A DNA stretch of 64,000 nt from positions 1 through 64,000 of the forward strand of contig CALVWJ010000005.1 of assembly GCA_944366945.1 (NCBI GenBank). Direction: 5' to 3'. A program made the position numbers and the translations under genes. Within the stretch, counting starts at the first letter, position 1. Each line of letters begins with the position of its first letter. Shown piece after piece: positions 29,637 to 37,513 of this stretch. Under the pieces are notes generated by a model. It saw nothing but the letters and a program-made list of their open reading frames with translations. It did no database searches and was not told the origin of the DNA. Source of the DNA: an uncultured Clostridia bacterium (lineage in GTDB: Bacteria; Bacillota; Clostridia; Christensenellales; CAG-138).

Positions 29637-30521
29637 TCACCGTTCCCGTAGCAATGCTGCCATATCCTCTGGAAGCGGAGCTTCCAGCCGCAACTGCTCG
29701 CCGGTAAGCGGATGGGTGAGCCGCAGCGCAAAGGAATGCAGCGCGGGACGCGCGATGCGCACATCCCGCGTGCCGTAAAGCCAGTCGCCCACCAATGGGA
29801 ACCCCAGCGCTGCCATATGGACACGAAGCTGATGCGTGCGGCCGGTATGCGGAATAAGGCGCAGCAGCGTTACGCCGTTTGCATAGGCGAGTGCCTCATA
29901 TTCCGTGCGGGAAGGAGCGCCCCCGGGCTGTACAGCCCGCTGATAGGTTGAACCCTCGGCAAACCCGATGGGCAGGGTAATCTCGCCTTTGGCCGGGCGC
30001 ACGATGCCGGCGGCAACGCCCCGATATTCACGCTCGAAGCCGGGCGTATGCAGCATGCGGCGCAAAAGCTCATGCATATAGCCATTTTTTGCAAAGGTAA
30101 TGATCCCCGTTGTGCCCCGGTCCAGCCGGCTTACGGGATGCGGAATGCAATCCGGTGGAAGATAGGCGGAGAGAGCGTTTTCAAGCGTAAGCTCTTCCGG
30201 GTCGCGGTCGGACTGATGCACGGCGATCCCAGCGGGCTTATTTAGAATAAAAATATCTTGGTCTTCATAAAGCACGGTAAGAGGCGCGGACATGGGACGC
30301 GGGCGCGGAGCATCCGGCGCATCCCCGATCTCCGCCGTAAGCACATCGCCCGGATGCACGATGGCGGTTGTAAATGCGCGCTCGCCGTTGAGCAGGATCC
30401 CCGTTTCGCGCAGCTTGATCCTGCGGATCAGCGATTCGGACATGCGCAGTTCCCCTGCAAGCAGGCTTTTGATTGTACGTCCGGACTGATGTTCCTCTAT
30501 GACAAGCGTAAGCGTACGCAT
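29637..30521 (-). CDS. RluA-family pseudouridine synthase
   Basis: A 294-residue RNA-modifying enzyme. An S4-like RNA-binding region covers about residues 10-65 (SLLAGELRMSESLIRRIKLRETGILLNG type). The catalytic domain follows, with ILNKPAGIAVHQS near 92 and HPVSRLDRGTTGI near 128-140, where D134 is the catalytic aspartate. PHTGRTHQLRVHMAALGFPLVGDWLYG near 230 is the other family signature. It is closest in layout to RluD/YlyB/YjbO-type enzymes; the target uridine cannot be told. GAGGAGG precedes the ATG at 30521. An upstream in-frame start at 30563 has no such site. Confidence 0.9.
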   Translation of the reverse strand: MRTLTLVIEEHQSGRTIKSLLAGELRMSESLIRRIKLRETGILLNGERAFTTAIVHPGDVLTAEIGDAPDAPRPRPMSAPLTVLYEDQDIFILNKPAGIAVHQSDRDPEELTLENALSAYLPPDCIPHPVSRLDRGTTGIITFAKNGYMHELLRRMLHTPGFEREYRGVAAGIVRPAKGEITLPIGFAEGSTYQRAVQPGGAPSRTEYEALAYANGVTLLRLIPHTGRTHQLRVHMAALGFPLVGDWLYGTRDVRIARPALHSFALRLTHPLTGEQLRLEAPLPEDMAALLRER

Positions 30522-30580
30522 GGGCGACCTCCTCAAGGGGTGGGTTACGCCCAAGTATACCATGTTTGGCCGCGCACAGG

Positions 30581-30814
30581 CTAGAGCTCTGCATCCAGAT
30601 GCTCGATGGCAGCGAACATATCCTCATACATGAATTCAAGCATTAAGGATTCCACCGCAAAGGCAATTGGGTTCCAGCCAAGGCCTAAAACATAGCGGTA
30701 TTGCGCTTGATACGCTTTGAAAGCAGCCGATCTGCGGACGCACATGGCAAGCCGCGTATCATTGAGGTTGCGCAGGACGGATTCAGCGGTTGGGGCAGAA
30801 AGTTTTACCGGCAT
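30581..30814 (-). CDS. Small conserved-looking protein, unknown function
   Basis: A 77-residue soluble protein with a normal start (GGAAAGGCGG before the ATG). Its helical middle is rich in Ala, Tyr and Phe (AFKAYQAQYRYVLGLGWNPI) and its tail is acidic. No signal peptide, membrane segment or known domain is visible. It is transcribed away from a small XRE regulator across a 130-base region packed with palindromes, so it may be a regulatory target. Function unknown. Confidence 0.55.
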   Translation of the reverse strand: MPVKLSAPTAESVLRNLNDTRLAMCVRRSAAFKAYQAQYRYVLGLGWNPIAFAVESLMLEFMYEDMFAAIEHLDAEL

Positions 30815-30834
30815 GGCAGTCCGCCTTTCCTATA

Positions 30835-30927
30835 GGATGTATCCCCATCATATCACAAAATGCATGATTTGGGATATATCCCACACGATATATCGTAAAT
30901 CTCAATAGACTGGATTACGATGTATTG
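30835..30927. promoter_or_regulatory. Operator array between the small protein gene and the XRE gene
   Basis: Two perfect palindromes, GGGATATATCCC (30871-30882) and CGATATATCG (30886-30895), share the core GATATATC with centres 14 bases apart. Degenerate relatives GGATGTATCC (30835-30844) and CGATGTATTG (30918-30927) flank them. The array fits cooperative binding of the adjacent XRE protein. Which gene is repressed is inference. Confidence 0.7.
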
Positions 30928-30943
30928 AAACGGAGGAAAAAAC

Positions 30944-31186
30944 ATGACGGCAAAGGAGGCAGTTGGGCGGCGGATTATGGAGCTTTCTTCGCAGCACGAC
31001 CTTTCGATCAATGGCTTGGCCAACCGGGCGGGCATCCCGCCCACCACAATTTACAGCATGCTCAATGGGAAAAGCAAAAACCCGGGGATCGTAACAATCC
31101 AGAAGATCTGCGACGGGCTTGAAATCAGCGTGCGGGAATTTTTCGATTCCCCTTTGTTTACAGACATAGACCCGGCTGTGGAATGA
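30944..31186 (+). CDS. Small XRE-family transcriptional regulator
   Basis: An 80-residue single-domain helix-turn-helix protein. Residues 6-70 carry the XRE/Cro fold: VGRRIMELSSQHDLSINGLA, then AGIPPTTIYSMLNGKSKNPGIV as recognition region and IQKICDGLEISVREFFD. GGAGG lies 7 bases before the ATG. With no ligand or dimerisation extension it resembles phage Cro/SinR-type repressors. A palindrome array just upstream suggests self-regulation. It is not next to phage genes here. Confidence 0.9.
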   Translation: MTAKEAVGRRIMELSSQHDLSINGLANRAGIPPTTIYSMLNGKSKNPGIVTIQKICDGLEISVREFFDSPLFTDIDPAVE

Positions 31187-32183
31187 CCGGGAAACGGCAA
31201 AAAAGAGGAGGCAGCATTTTAAAAGCGCCCGCATTTGCAATGCGTGCGGCACCGCGCAGGATGGCTGCACCCGCGAGATGCAGCGCTGCGCCTTGAAGAT
31301 GCGGTTGAAGCAGCTTTGCATGCACATCGTTTTTGGCATGGCGATCCCGACTCCGCATAAGCACTCGCTACAACGCTTGAGAAAGCACAATGGAAGGGGC
31401 CGCTTGGCATTGCGGTGACTAAACGGGCAGGCACCCTTGCAGCAGCCCAGAGCTGTGCTTTTGCAAAGGCACTTTTGGGTATGTGTTAGGCATTTCACTG
31501 TGTTTTTGTGCAGTCTAAAGGCTTTACCTTCTATGTTTGTAGTGCATAGGATCACGCCATAAAGGAGCTTTTGCATATTTTAAGGCATCTCATATGAGAC
31601 GTGCTGGGAAAGCCTTGCAAACGATCTTCTAAAAGAGGTTCGGAACTATCTTCGTCCATTTTCCAAAGGGTGCTTTGAAACGCGCAGCTGCCTCATTTTC
31701 AATGGCGCGTTGGAAGTGCTTTATGCGCAGAGCCTTTGGCAGAAGAAACGCCTCTATTTTAGGGGGCGGTGCCTTGAAACGCATCGCCTTGAAGGGAGCA
31801 GATTGGGGCCGCTGCATTCTCATCGTCGCGAAGAACACCATAGCCGCCCTCCTCTTTCGCGCATCTGCCGCAAATCTGCCGCTTTAGGGGCCGCTTTCTC
31901 AAAGCTGCCATCATAAACAGCAAATCTGCAAAACGCTTCGCAGCCTATGTTGCAACATAGCATGCAGCAGAAGCCAGTTTAAGGGTATGCAAAAACGCCC
32001 TTTGAGCAGCGCGCCTCAACCTGCCGAAAAGTGACGGGCGCCACATTTTTAAAGGCATGCCGCCCCTTTGTGATTTCAATGCCGCCGCTGGAGCAAACAA
32101 AAAGTTTTCCGCACACGCTCCCAAGCTCGATCGAAGCTTCCGGAGGGCTGCGTTTGCGAACCTTCATGAAATTTGGGGCAAGC
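31187..32183. other. Gene-free stretch of about 1 kb
   Basis: No gene could be supported between the XRE gene and the rplL terminator. Open frames at 31158-31434 (minus) and 31675-31916 (plus) lack ribosome sites and look like chance frames. The text is rich in short TTTGCAAA and AAAGGCG-like words but no clear repeat unit, tRNA or riboswitch was seen. It may be degraded coding sequence. Confidence 0.45.
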
Positions 32184-32212
32184 AAAAGGCGCCCCTTGGG
32201 AGAGCGCCTTTC
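32184..32212 (-). terminator. Terminator of rplJ-rplL
   Basis: On the minus strand AAAGGCGC pairs with GCGCCTTT across a 10-base loop, followed by TTTTGCTT. It begins about 20 bases after the rplL stop. Confidence 0.8.
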
Positions 32213-32231
32213 ATCTGCAAATTGCAAAAAC

Positions 32232-32600
<369 letters not shown>

Positions 32601-32652
32601 TGTGAGATATCCTCCTGTAAGTATTTTTTAAATAAGTTGGGCTGTTTGCCGT

Positions 32653-33171
32653 TTATTCGGCGGCGGGAGCGCCCTCGCCCTTTTGCTTGGCGATCTGATC
32701 GAGCACGATCGCGAGGCCGGAAATGGGACTCATCATGCTGCCCAGCAAGCGCGCGATAAGCACTTCGCGGGAAGGCAGATCAGCAAGAGCATCCATCGCA
32801 TCTGCGCCGCTTACGACGCCGTTGATGATGCCGCCCTTCATTTCGCACTTCTTGTACTTCTTGATGGCTTCTTTGAGAATCTTTGCGGGTGCGACTGCGT
32901 CATCATACCCAAACGCGAACGCGGAAGGCCCTTTCAAGAAATCATGCAGTTTCTCGTCGATGCCGTCTTCCCTTGCAGCACGCTCAACGATGGAGTTCTT
33001 CAGAACCACATATTCAACGCCTGCCTTGCGCATATCGTTGCGCAGCGCCGTGACTTCCTCAACGGTGAGCCCGCGGTAATCGAACACGACCACAGATTGC
33101 GCCTTTGCGATCTTCTCTTTGACCTCTGCAACCTGCTGCGCCTTCATCTCAATGATCTTGGCATTTGCCAT
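32653..33171 (-). CDS. rplJ: Ribosomal protein uL10
   Basis: A 172-residue protein that anchors L7/L12 dimers to the 23S rRNA. Typical text includes VVVFDYRGLTVEEVTALR near residues 28-45 and the YVVLKNSI strand. The C-terminal helix binds L7/L12. The start at 33171 follows GGAGGTGAAAACC; an in-frame start at 33252 would lie inside the L10 leader RNA and is rejected. The leader suggests feedback by the L10-L12 complex. Confidence 0.97.
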   Translation of the reverse strand: MANAKIIEMKAQQVAEVKEKIAKAQSVVVFDYRGLTVEEVTALRNDMRKAGVEYVVLKNSIVERAAREDGIDEKLHDFLKGPSAFAFGYDDAVAPAKILKEAIKKYKKCEMKGGIINGVVSGADAMDALADLPSREVLIARLLGSMMSPISGLAIVLDQIAKQKGEGAPAAE

Positions 33172-33307
33172 GGTTTTCACCTCCTTCAAAAATAAATCCC
33201 CTGCCGAAAGACAGGGGATGAAAACGCGCAAACGAATCTTGCGAAACTCCACCTCGGCGGGATATTAAGCCTTGCGGCACCTGCTGTCTTCGGCATATTC
33301 AGTTCCG
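33172..33307 (-). promoter_or_regulatory. Ribosomal protein L10 leader RNA
   Basis: The minus-strand leader reads GCCGAAGACAGCAGGTG, then TTAATATCCCGCCGAGGTGG, the conserved text of the Firmicutes L10 leader where the L10-(L12)4 complex binds. An attenuator hairpin follows at 33219-33196 (ATCCCCTG/CAGGGGAT) with TTATTTTT at 33195-33188, just before the rplJ ribosome site. Confidence 0.92.
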
Positions 33308-33313
33308 AAAGTT

Positions 33314-33342
33314 ACTTTATCACACAGCGTGCCGCTTGTCAA
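33314..33342 (-). promoter_or_regulatory. Promoter of rplJ-rplL
   Basis: On the minus strand TTGACA (33342-33337) and TAAAGT (33319-33314) are 17 bases apart. The predicted start near 33307 opens the L10 leader directly, so rplJL has its own promoter here. Confidence 0.8.
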
Positions 33343-33393
33343 CGGAAAAATGGGCTGAATTCCCGCTTTTTTGCTCTTTTTAACGCACTCTGC

Positions 33394-34326
33394 TTACACG
33401 CCGTTTTCCTCTTTGCCGGCCCCGTTTTCCCGCCGCCCCGCATCTTTGCCAAGGAGCGTTTCTACCACCGCGCAGAGGATCCCGCCGATCGGGAATACCG
33501 CCCATGCAGGGTGCCACAGGTTCCAGATAAATCCGCAGGCCAAAAAGATGGCTGTCGCGCAGAGCATGATTGCGCCGCTGATGCGCTCAGCCAGCGGTTC
33601 CCCGCCCGTTTGCGGGCGGCTGCTGCGGTTATAGGCTTCGGTATCATATTTGCTTTTTTGGAGGCCGGCATATACGATGAGCGGCACACCGATCGTGATG
33701 CCAATAAGCGCTGCAGTACCCGCACACCGCTCCGCTATGGCAGTGCCCCAGGTTGGGCCTGCAAACTCCGCAACACCGACGCAGGCGATCACGCCAAGCA
33801 GGATCGCGCCGATTCCTGCGCAAAGCCGGGTGGTAAACGCCGCATTTGCCCGCCGGCATTCCGCGGCGCTATAGAGCGCGCCCACGCGGGGATGTTCCCG
33901 GCGGAAACTCTCCAGGCGCGTGCTATAGAGCACAAAAAGCAGCACTGCGATGGTGACAAGGCCCAGCAGCACCATAATCATGATGCGATCGCCAACAGGG
34001 CCGGCGCCGCCAAGCGCCACAAGCAGCGTTATGCCAAGCAGGATGAGCGCGACGCCGCCAGCAATGGCGCGCGAAAAGGCATTCATAAAGGGCTCGTAAT
34101 CCGCATCGTCCTCCGAAGCGGCCGCATCCGCACAGCCGCGCACCAGCGTTTCCAGATCGCAGCCAAACAGGTCGCACATCTGAAGCAGCTTTTCCATTTC
34201 GGGATAGCTTTGCCCGCTCTCCCACTTGGAAACCGATTGGCGCGTTACGCCAAGCGCTTCGGCAAACTGTTCCTGCGTGAGCCCTTTGCGTTTGCGCAGG
34301 AACTGGATATTCTCCGAACAAGGCAT
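33394..34326 (-). CDS. XRE regulator fused to a membrane domain
   Basis: A 310-residue protein. Residues 4-60 form a helix-turn-helix (IQFLRKRKGLTQEQFAEALG, then VTRQSVSKWESGQSYPEMEK). The rest holds about six hydrophobic segments in pairs (near 88-110, 115-135, 170-190, 200-222 and 255-290). This layout is common in Firmicutes, where the membrane part probably senses envelope state or tethers the regulator. GGAGG lies 7-10 bases before a TTG/ATG pair; I use the ATG. It sits alone between the L10 leader promoter and the sortase-type gene. The target is unknown. Confidence 0.85.
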   Translation of the reverse strand: MPCSENIQFLRKRKGLTQEQFAEALGVTRQSVSKWESGQSYPEMEKLLQMCDLFGCDLETLVRGCADAAASEDDADYEPFMNAFSRAIAGGVALILLGITLLVALGGAGPVGDRIMIMVLLGLVTIAVLLFVLYSTRLESFRREHPRVGALYSAAECRRANAAFTTRLCAGIGAILLGVIACVGVAEFAGPTWGTAIAERCAGTAALIGITIGVPLIVYAGLQKSKYDTEAYNRSSRPQTGGEPLAERISGAIMLCATAIFLACGFIWNLWHPAWAVFPIGGILCAVVETLLGKDAGRRENGAGKEENGV

Positions 34327-34483
34327 CAATATTCAACCTCCTGTAAGCGCATTGCTGCGCCGTTTCATGCCTTTGATTGTAGCAGCTGCGCCGCGCAACC
34401 GGAACCAATTTTGTGTTGCATTTTGCCCAAATTCACGCAACCGCAACGTTGCATTGCCTGTGTGCGGCCCTTTTTGAAACGTT

Positions 34484-34505
34484 GGGCGGGCACTGCTGCC
34501 CGCCC
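34484..34505 (-). terminator. Hairpin terminator after the sortase-type gene
   Basis: GGGCGGGCA pairs with TGCCCGCCC over a short loop, about 35 bases beyond the stop at 34538. The minus-strand tail is poor in U, while the plus strand has CCTTTGTT. Termination of the minus-strand gene is the simplest reading. Confidence 0.5.
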
Positions 34506-34537
34506 CTTTGTTCTAAAAGATTTGCTTTCCCCTCGCA

Positions 34538-36655
34538 TCAGTCTACGCGGTGGAGGAAGAAATACAGCCGCGCGCCTTCTTTGGCATCCGCGCTTTCGTT
34601 GCCGCAGGTGAAAATGGTCAAGAACGTATTATCCGGGCTCACGTTCGCGTTGAACGCAAACTCGGAAAGCTCGAGCTGCTTGTCGATCCATTCTTGCACG
34701 CCCTCCTCGGTCGTGCGCTGATTCTCGCTGCCCCACCAGGCATTGTCATACAACGTATCCGAAAGCGATACGCCCGCTTCGGTTTCATACATGGCGAAAA
34801 TCTCATAGCGCGTTTCCACGCCGTAGAGGTTCACCGTCCAAACGCGGTTGGCATAAACGTTGAAATCCGGAAGATCTACGAGCTCTTTGCCGCAATACTT
34901 CTTATGCAGACAGGTGGTTTCGCCCAGGTTGAACTCCTGCAAATGGTGCAGCTGGTGGAACATCGAGCCCGAGGGGCGCGAGTTATGGCCGGTCACAGCA
35001 TTGTTCCAGCCATAGCCGTAGTAGTAAGCATAAATAGATCCGGATTCCTTCTTTTCCTTATCGAACGTGTAATCGTTGTAATACCACTTCCCGGTGCTGT
35101 CGAACATGATGGGATAATCGATGTTCGTGCCCTCGATCATGATATAACCAACCGTATCATCGTTTTCCGCATAGCATGCTTCAAACTTGCTCTCTTCCGT
35201 TGTGGTGGCGCGGTTCCAGTCGCCATATTGGGCGATGGTGCCCGTCCCGGCCACATAGGCGCGGATCACGTTGACGCCCGCGATCATACGGTTTGCGTCC
35301 GTGTAGGTATAGTAGGTTTTTTCTTCGCCATCCAGCGTGGCTTTGAACGTTTCGATCTTGGCCCAGTCTTCATCATCGCAGGCACGCGCAGCGCGCATCG
35401 CCGCAACGGAAAGCTGCTCGCCCTCTTGCAGGTAATTCATAATGGCCTGCGCATCATCTTCGGTAATTGCGCCATCGCCATTCACATCGCCCATGAGCAC
35501 CACCGTAGCAAGGGGAGTGCCTTCTGCAGTGCATGCGCTAAGGCCCGTTGCGATAAGATCCGTTTCCGCAGCGGCAGTGCCGTCTTCCTTCGCAAAGAAA
35601 GCGGTCTCGCTACCGGTAAGCGCCTTCAAAACGGGTGTTGCTTCCGCAATGGTCATGCCTGGACGGAAGCCAATGAGGAACTGATCTTCCACATGCGGAC
35701 GCAGGAAGAAACGATCCACCGCGCACTGGAGGTCATCGTTCACGCCATAGCCTGCTGCGGTGCCATCCCGGTGCATCAAAACAACGTGCTGCGCACCTAC
35801 GGATGCCGCAACCACATTGGTTTCAGCGGAGAGATCGACCGTTGTATCGGAAAGGGCAGCTACAACGGTGCCATCCGCTTTTACACCCACAACGCCAAAC
35901 GCACCCGCCGCAACAGCAGCAAGGCCGTTCCAGGCGGAAACATCCGCACCGTTTGAAACGAGCGCCGTTCCCGTGTTCGTCAGCGCGGCAGCCACTTCGC
36001 CGCCCGCAGAAATCGCGGTCACATCCTTCCAAGCCGAAACATCCGGCGCGGTGCCTGCACTCACGAGCGTGCCGGAAGCGGTAAGGCCAAGCGTAAACGC
36101 ATCGCCCGCAGCCACCGCAACGAGGTTGCTCCAGCCGCTCACATCGCACTGGCCAGCGCTATTGTTGCCCACAGCAACGGCGGTGCCATCCGCCTTAAGG
36201 CCCACGATATGCGATCCGCCCACAGCAACGCTGCTAAGGCCGGTCCATGCGGCAGCCGCCTCCCAGGAAGCGGAATCGGCAAAAGCTGTGCCATCCCCTG
36301 CCAGCAGGAGTCCGCCTTCAGCTGTGACGCCGGCGGTCACTATCTCTCCTGCCGCAATGAACACCACGTTCTTCCAATCCGATACATCTCGCTGGCCGAC
36401 GGTGTCATGCCCTGCAGAAACTGCAGTGCCATCCGCGCGCAAGCCCACGCTGTGCACGCTGCCTGCAGCGACCATGCCGATGGGTGCTTCTGGCTGCGCC
36501 AGGTTTAAGCCGGCATTCGGGGTTTCTTCCGCGCCAGGCGTATTGGATGGCCCAACATCGATAGGTTGGTCACCATTTTCCCCGTTGTTGCAGCCAGCCA
36601 TTGCAAATGCAACCAGCGCTGCGAGCAACAAGGCGATCCACTGTTTCATTTTCAT
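34538..36655 (-). CDS. Lipoprotein with RCC1-like repeats, dockerin-like loop and class B sortase domain
   Basis: A 705-residue protein. Residues 1-22 are a lipoprotein signal (AGC, lipidated Cys22). From about 50 to 350 come roughly seven RCC1-like blades (GLKADGTAVAVGNNSAGQCDV type). GDVNGDGAITEDDAQAIMNY near 405 is one dockerin-type calcium loop. The C-terminal 204 residues (from about 502) are a class B sortase: VGYIMIEGTNIDYPIM, the catalytic His557 in VTGHNS, Cys684 in TIFTC and Arg696. Sortases join surface proteins to the wall, so this would be a membrane-lipid-anchored transpeptidase with a propeller. The start at 36655 follows AGGAGG; an upstream in-frame start lacks a signal peptide. 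Confidence 0.85.
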   Translation of the reverse strand: MKMKQWIALLLAALVAFAMAGCNNGENGDQPIDVGPSNTPGAEETPNAGLNLAQPEAPIGMVAAGSVHSVGLRADGTAVSAGHDTVGQRDVSDWKNVVFIAAGEIVTAGVTAEGGLLLAGDGTAFADSASWEAAAAWTGLSSVAVGGSHIVGLKADGTAVAVGNNSAGQCDVSGWSNLVAVAAGDAFTLGLTASGTLVSAGTAPDVSAWKDVTAISAGGEVAAALTNTGTALVSNGADVSAWNGLAAVAAGAFGVVGVKADGTVVAALSDTTVDLSAETNVVAASVGAQHVVLMHRDGTAAGYGVNDDLQCAVDRFFLRPHVEDQFLIGFRPGMTIAEATPVLKALTGSETAFFAKEDGTAAAETDLIATGLSACTAEGTPLATVVLMGDVNGDGAITEDDAQAIMNYLQEGEQLSVAAMRAARACDDEDWAKIETFKATLDGEEKTYYTYTDANRMIAGVNVIRAYVAGTGTIAQYGDWNRATTTEESKFEACYAENDDTVGYIMIEGTNIDYPIMFDSTGKWYYNDYTFDKEKKESGSIYAYYYGYGWNNAVTGHNSRPSGSMFHQLHHLQEFNLGETTCLHKKYCGKELVDLPDFNVYANRVWTVNLYGVETRYEIFAMYETEAGVSLSDTLYDNAWWGSENQRTTEEGVQEWIDKQLELSEFAFNANVSPDNTFLTIFTCGNESADAKEGARLYFFLHRVD

Positions 36656-36721
36656 TGCGTTCCTCCTAAAAAACATTGCGCGAAAATCTCGGCGCAAAAC
36701 GCCGCACAAGAATACAAACGT

Positions 36722-36751
36722 ATCATACCATAAAACAGTTGCGCGCGGCAA
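36722..36751 (-). promoter_or_regulatory. Promoter of the RCC1-sortase gene
   Basis: On the minus strand TTGCCG (36751-36746) and TATGAT (36727-36722) with 18 bases between. The predicted leader is about 60 bases, ending in AGGAGG. Confidence 0.65.
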
Positions 36752-37024
36752 ACGCTCTTTCTTGATTTTTACAGCACGTTCATAAAATTTGTCGTATAGC
36801 GCAGGATTGCGTTTGTAGCGCCAAAATGCTTTGCGCTCCATTTTACCGTATGCGCTTTCTTACCATTTTTCATTTAAAACTTAGATGTTCTAACCAACAT
36901 TGTTCGCTTTTCTCGTGCACCCCTATAGGACAGGCATAAACGGCCGCGCGTTGATCAACAGCATTGCTCAAGTCGATGCTTTGCCTCCGTTTCATGAACA
37001 ATTTGTTACCTTTTCCCGGCTTGG

Positions 37025-37054
37025 TTGACAGGCCTGGATTCTTTATCCTATAAT
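37025..37054 (+). promoter_or_regulatory. Promoter of the BlaI/M56 pair
   Basis: TTGACA at 37025-37030 and TATAAT at 37049-37054, 18 bases apart. The start would be near 37061, about 48 bases before the BlaI-like ATG. I found no clear BlaI TACA-TGTA dyad. Confidence 0.8.
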
Positions 37055-37108
37055 TTTAGTCACAAGATTTATTCTTTAATCCATTTTTGCTTTTAGGAGG
37101 ACGCAGCC

Positions 37109-37513
37109 ATGCATCCACATAAAGATCAACTCACCCCTGCCGAATGGATCGTAATGAATGCGCTATGGGAGCGTTCCCCCATGACCCTGTCCGAAACGAT
37201 TGCCCAGATTGGAACGCGCGCTGCCTGGAATTACAAAACCTTTGCAGCCTACCTTGCCATCCTCGAAAAAAAGGGTTTCATTTATGCGGAAAAGCGCGGA
37301 CGGGACAAGCTGTACCGCCCGGCTGTATCCAAAACGAAATGCATTGCGCGCGAAAGCCGCAGCGTGATGGAAAAGATTGAAGCACGCTCCATGCCGCTCA
37401 TGGTAACAAGCATGGTACAAGCGTGTAACCTGTCGCTTGAAGATTTGAAAGAGCTGCACGATGCGCTCACGCGCATGCTGGAACAGGAGGGCAATCATGA
37501 AAATGATACTTGA
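37109..37513 (+). CDS. BlaI/MecI-family repressor
   Basis: A 134-residue winged-helix repressor. The DNA-binding half (LTPAEWIVMNALWERSPMTL, then NYKTFAAYLAILEKKGFIYA and the basic wing EKRGRDKLYRP) is followed by a dimerisation helix region (LSLEDLKELHDALTRMLEQ). GGAGG precedes the ATG. Its 3' end overlaps the M56 gene by 17 bases, the classic repressor plus sensor-protease arrangement. No beta-lactamase lies nearby, so the regulated target is probably not classical resistance. It likely also represses its own promoter. Confidence 0.9.
   Translation: MHPHKDQLTPAEWIVMNALWERSPMTLSETIAQIGTRAAWNYKTFAAYLAILEKKGFIYAEKRGRDKLYRPAVSKTKCIARESRSVMEKIEARSMPLMVTSMVQACNLSLEDLKELHDALTRMLEQEGNHENDT

Noticed and set aside
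30944..31186. Phage remnant around the small XRE gene
   Set aside because: No integrase, structural or other phage genes, and no att-like repeats were found nearby.
31187..32183. A pseudogene in the 1-kb gap
   Set aside because: The text may be degraded coding sequence, but no frame could be matched to a family, so no pseudogene is claimed.
34550..36785. Plus-strand frames of 468 and 341 residues
   Set aside because: Antisense to the RCC1-sortase gene. Their repetitive look simply mirrors the RCC1 repeats.
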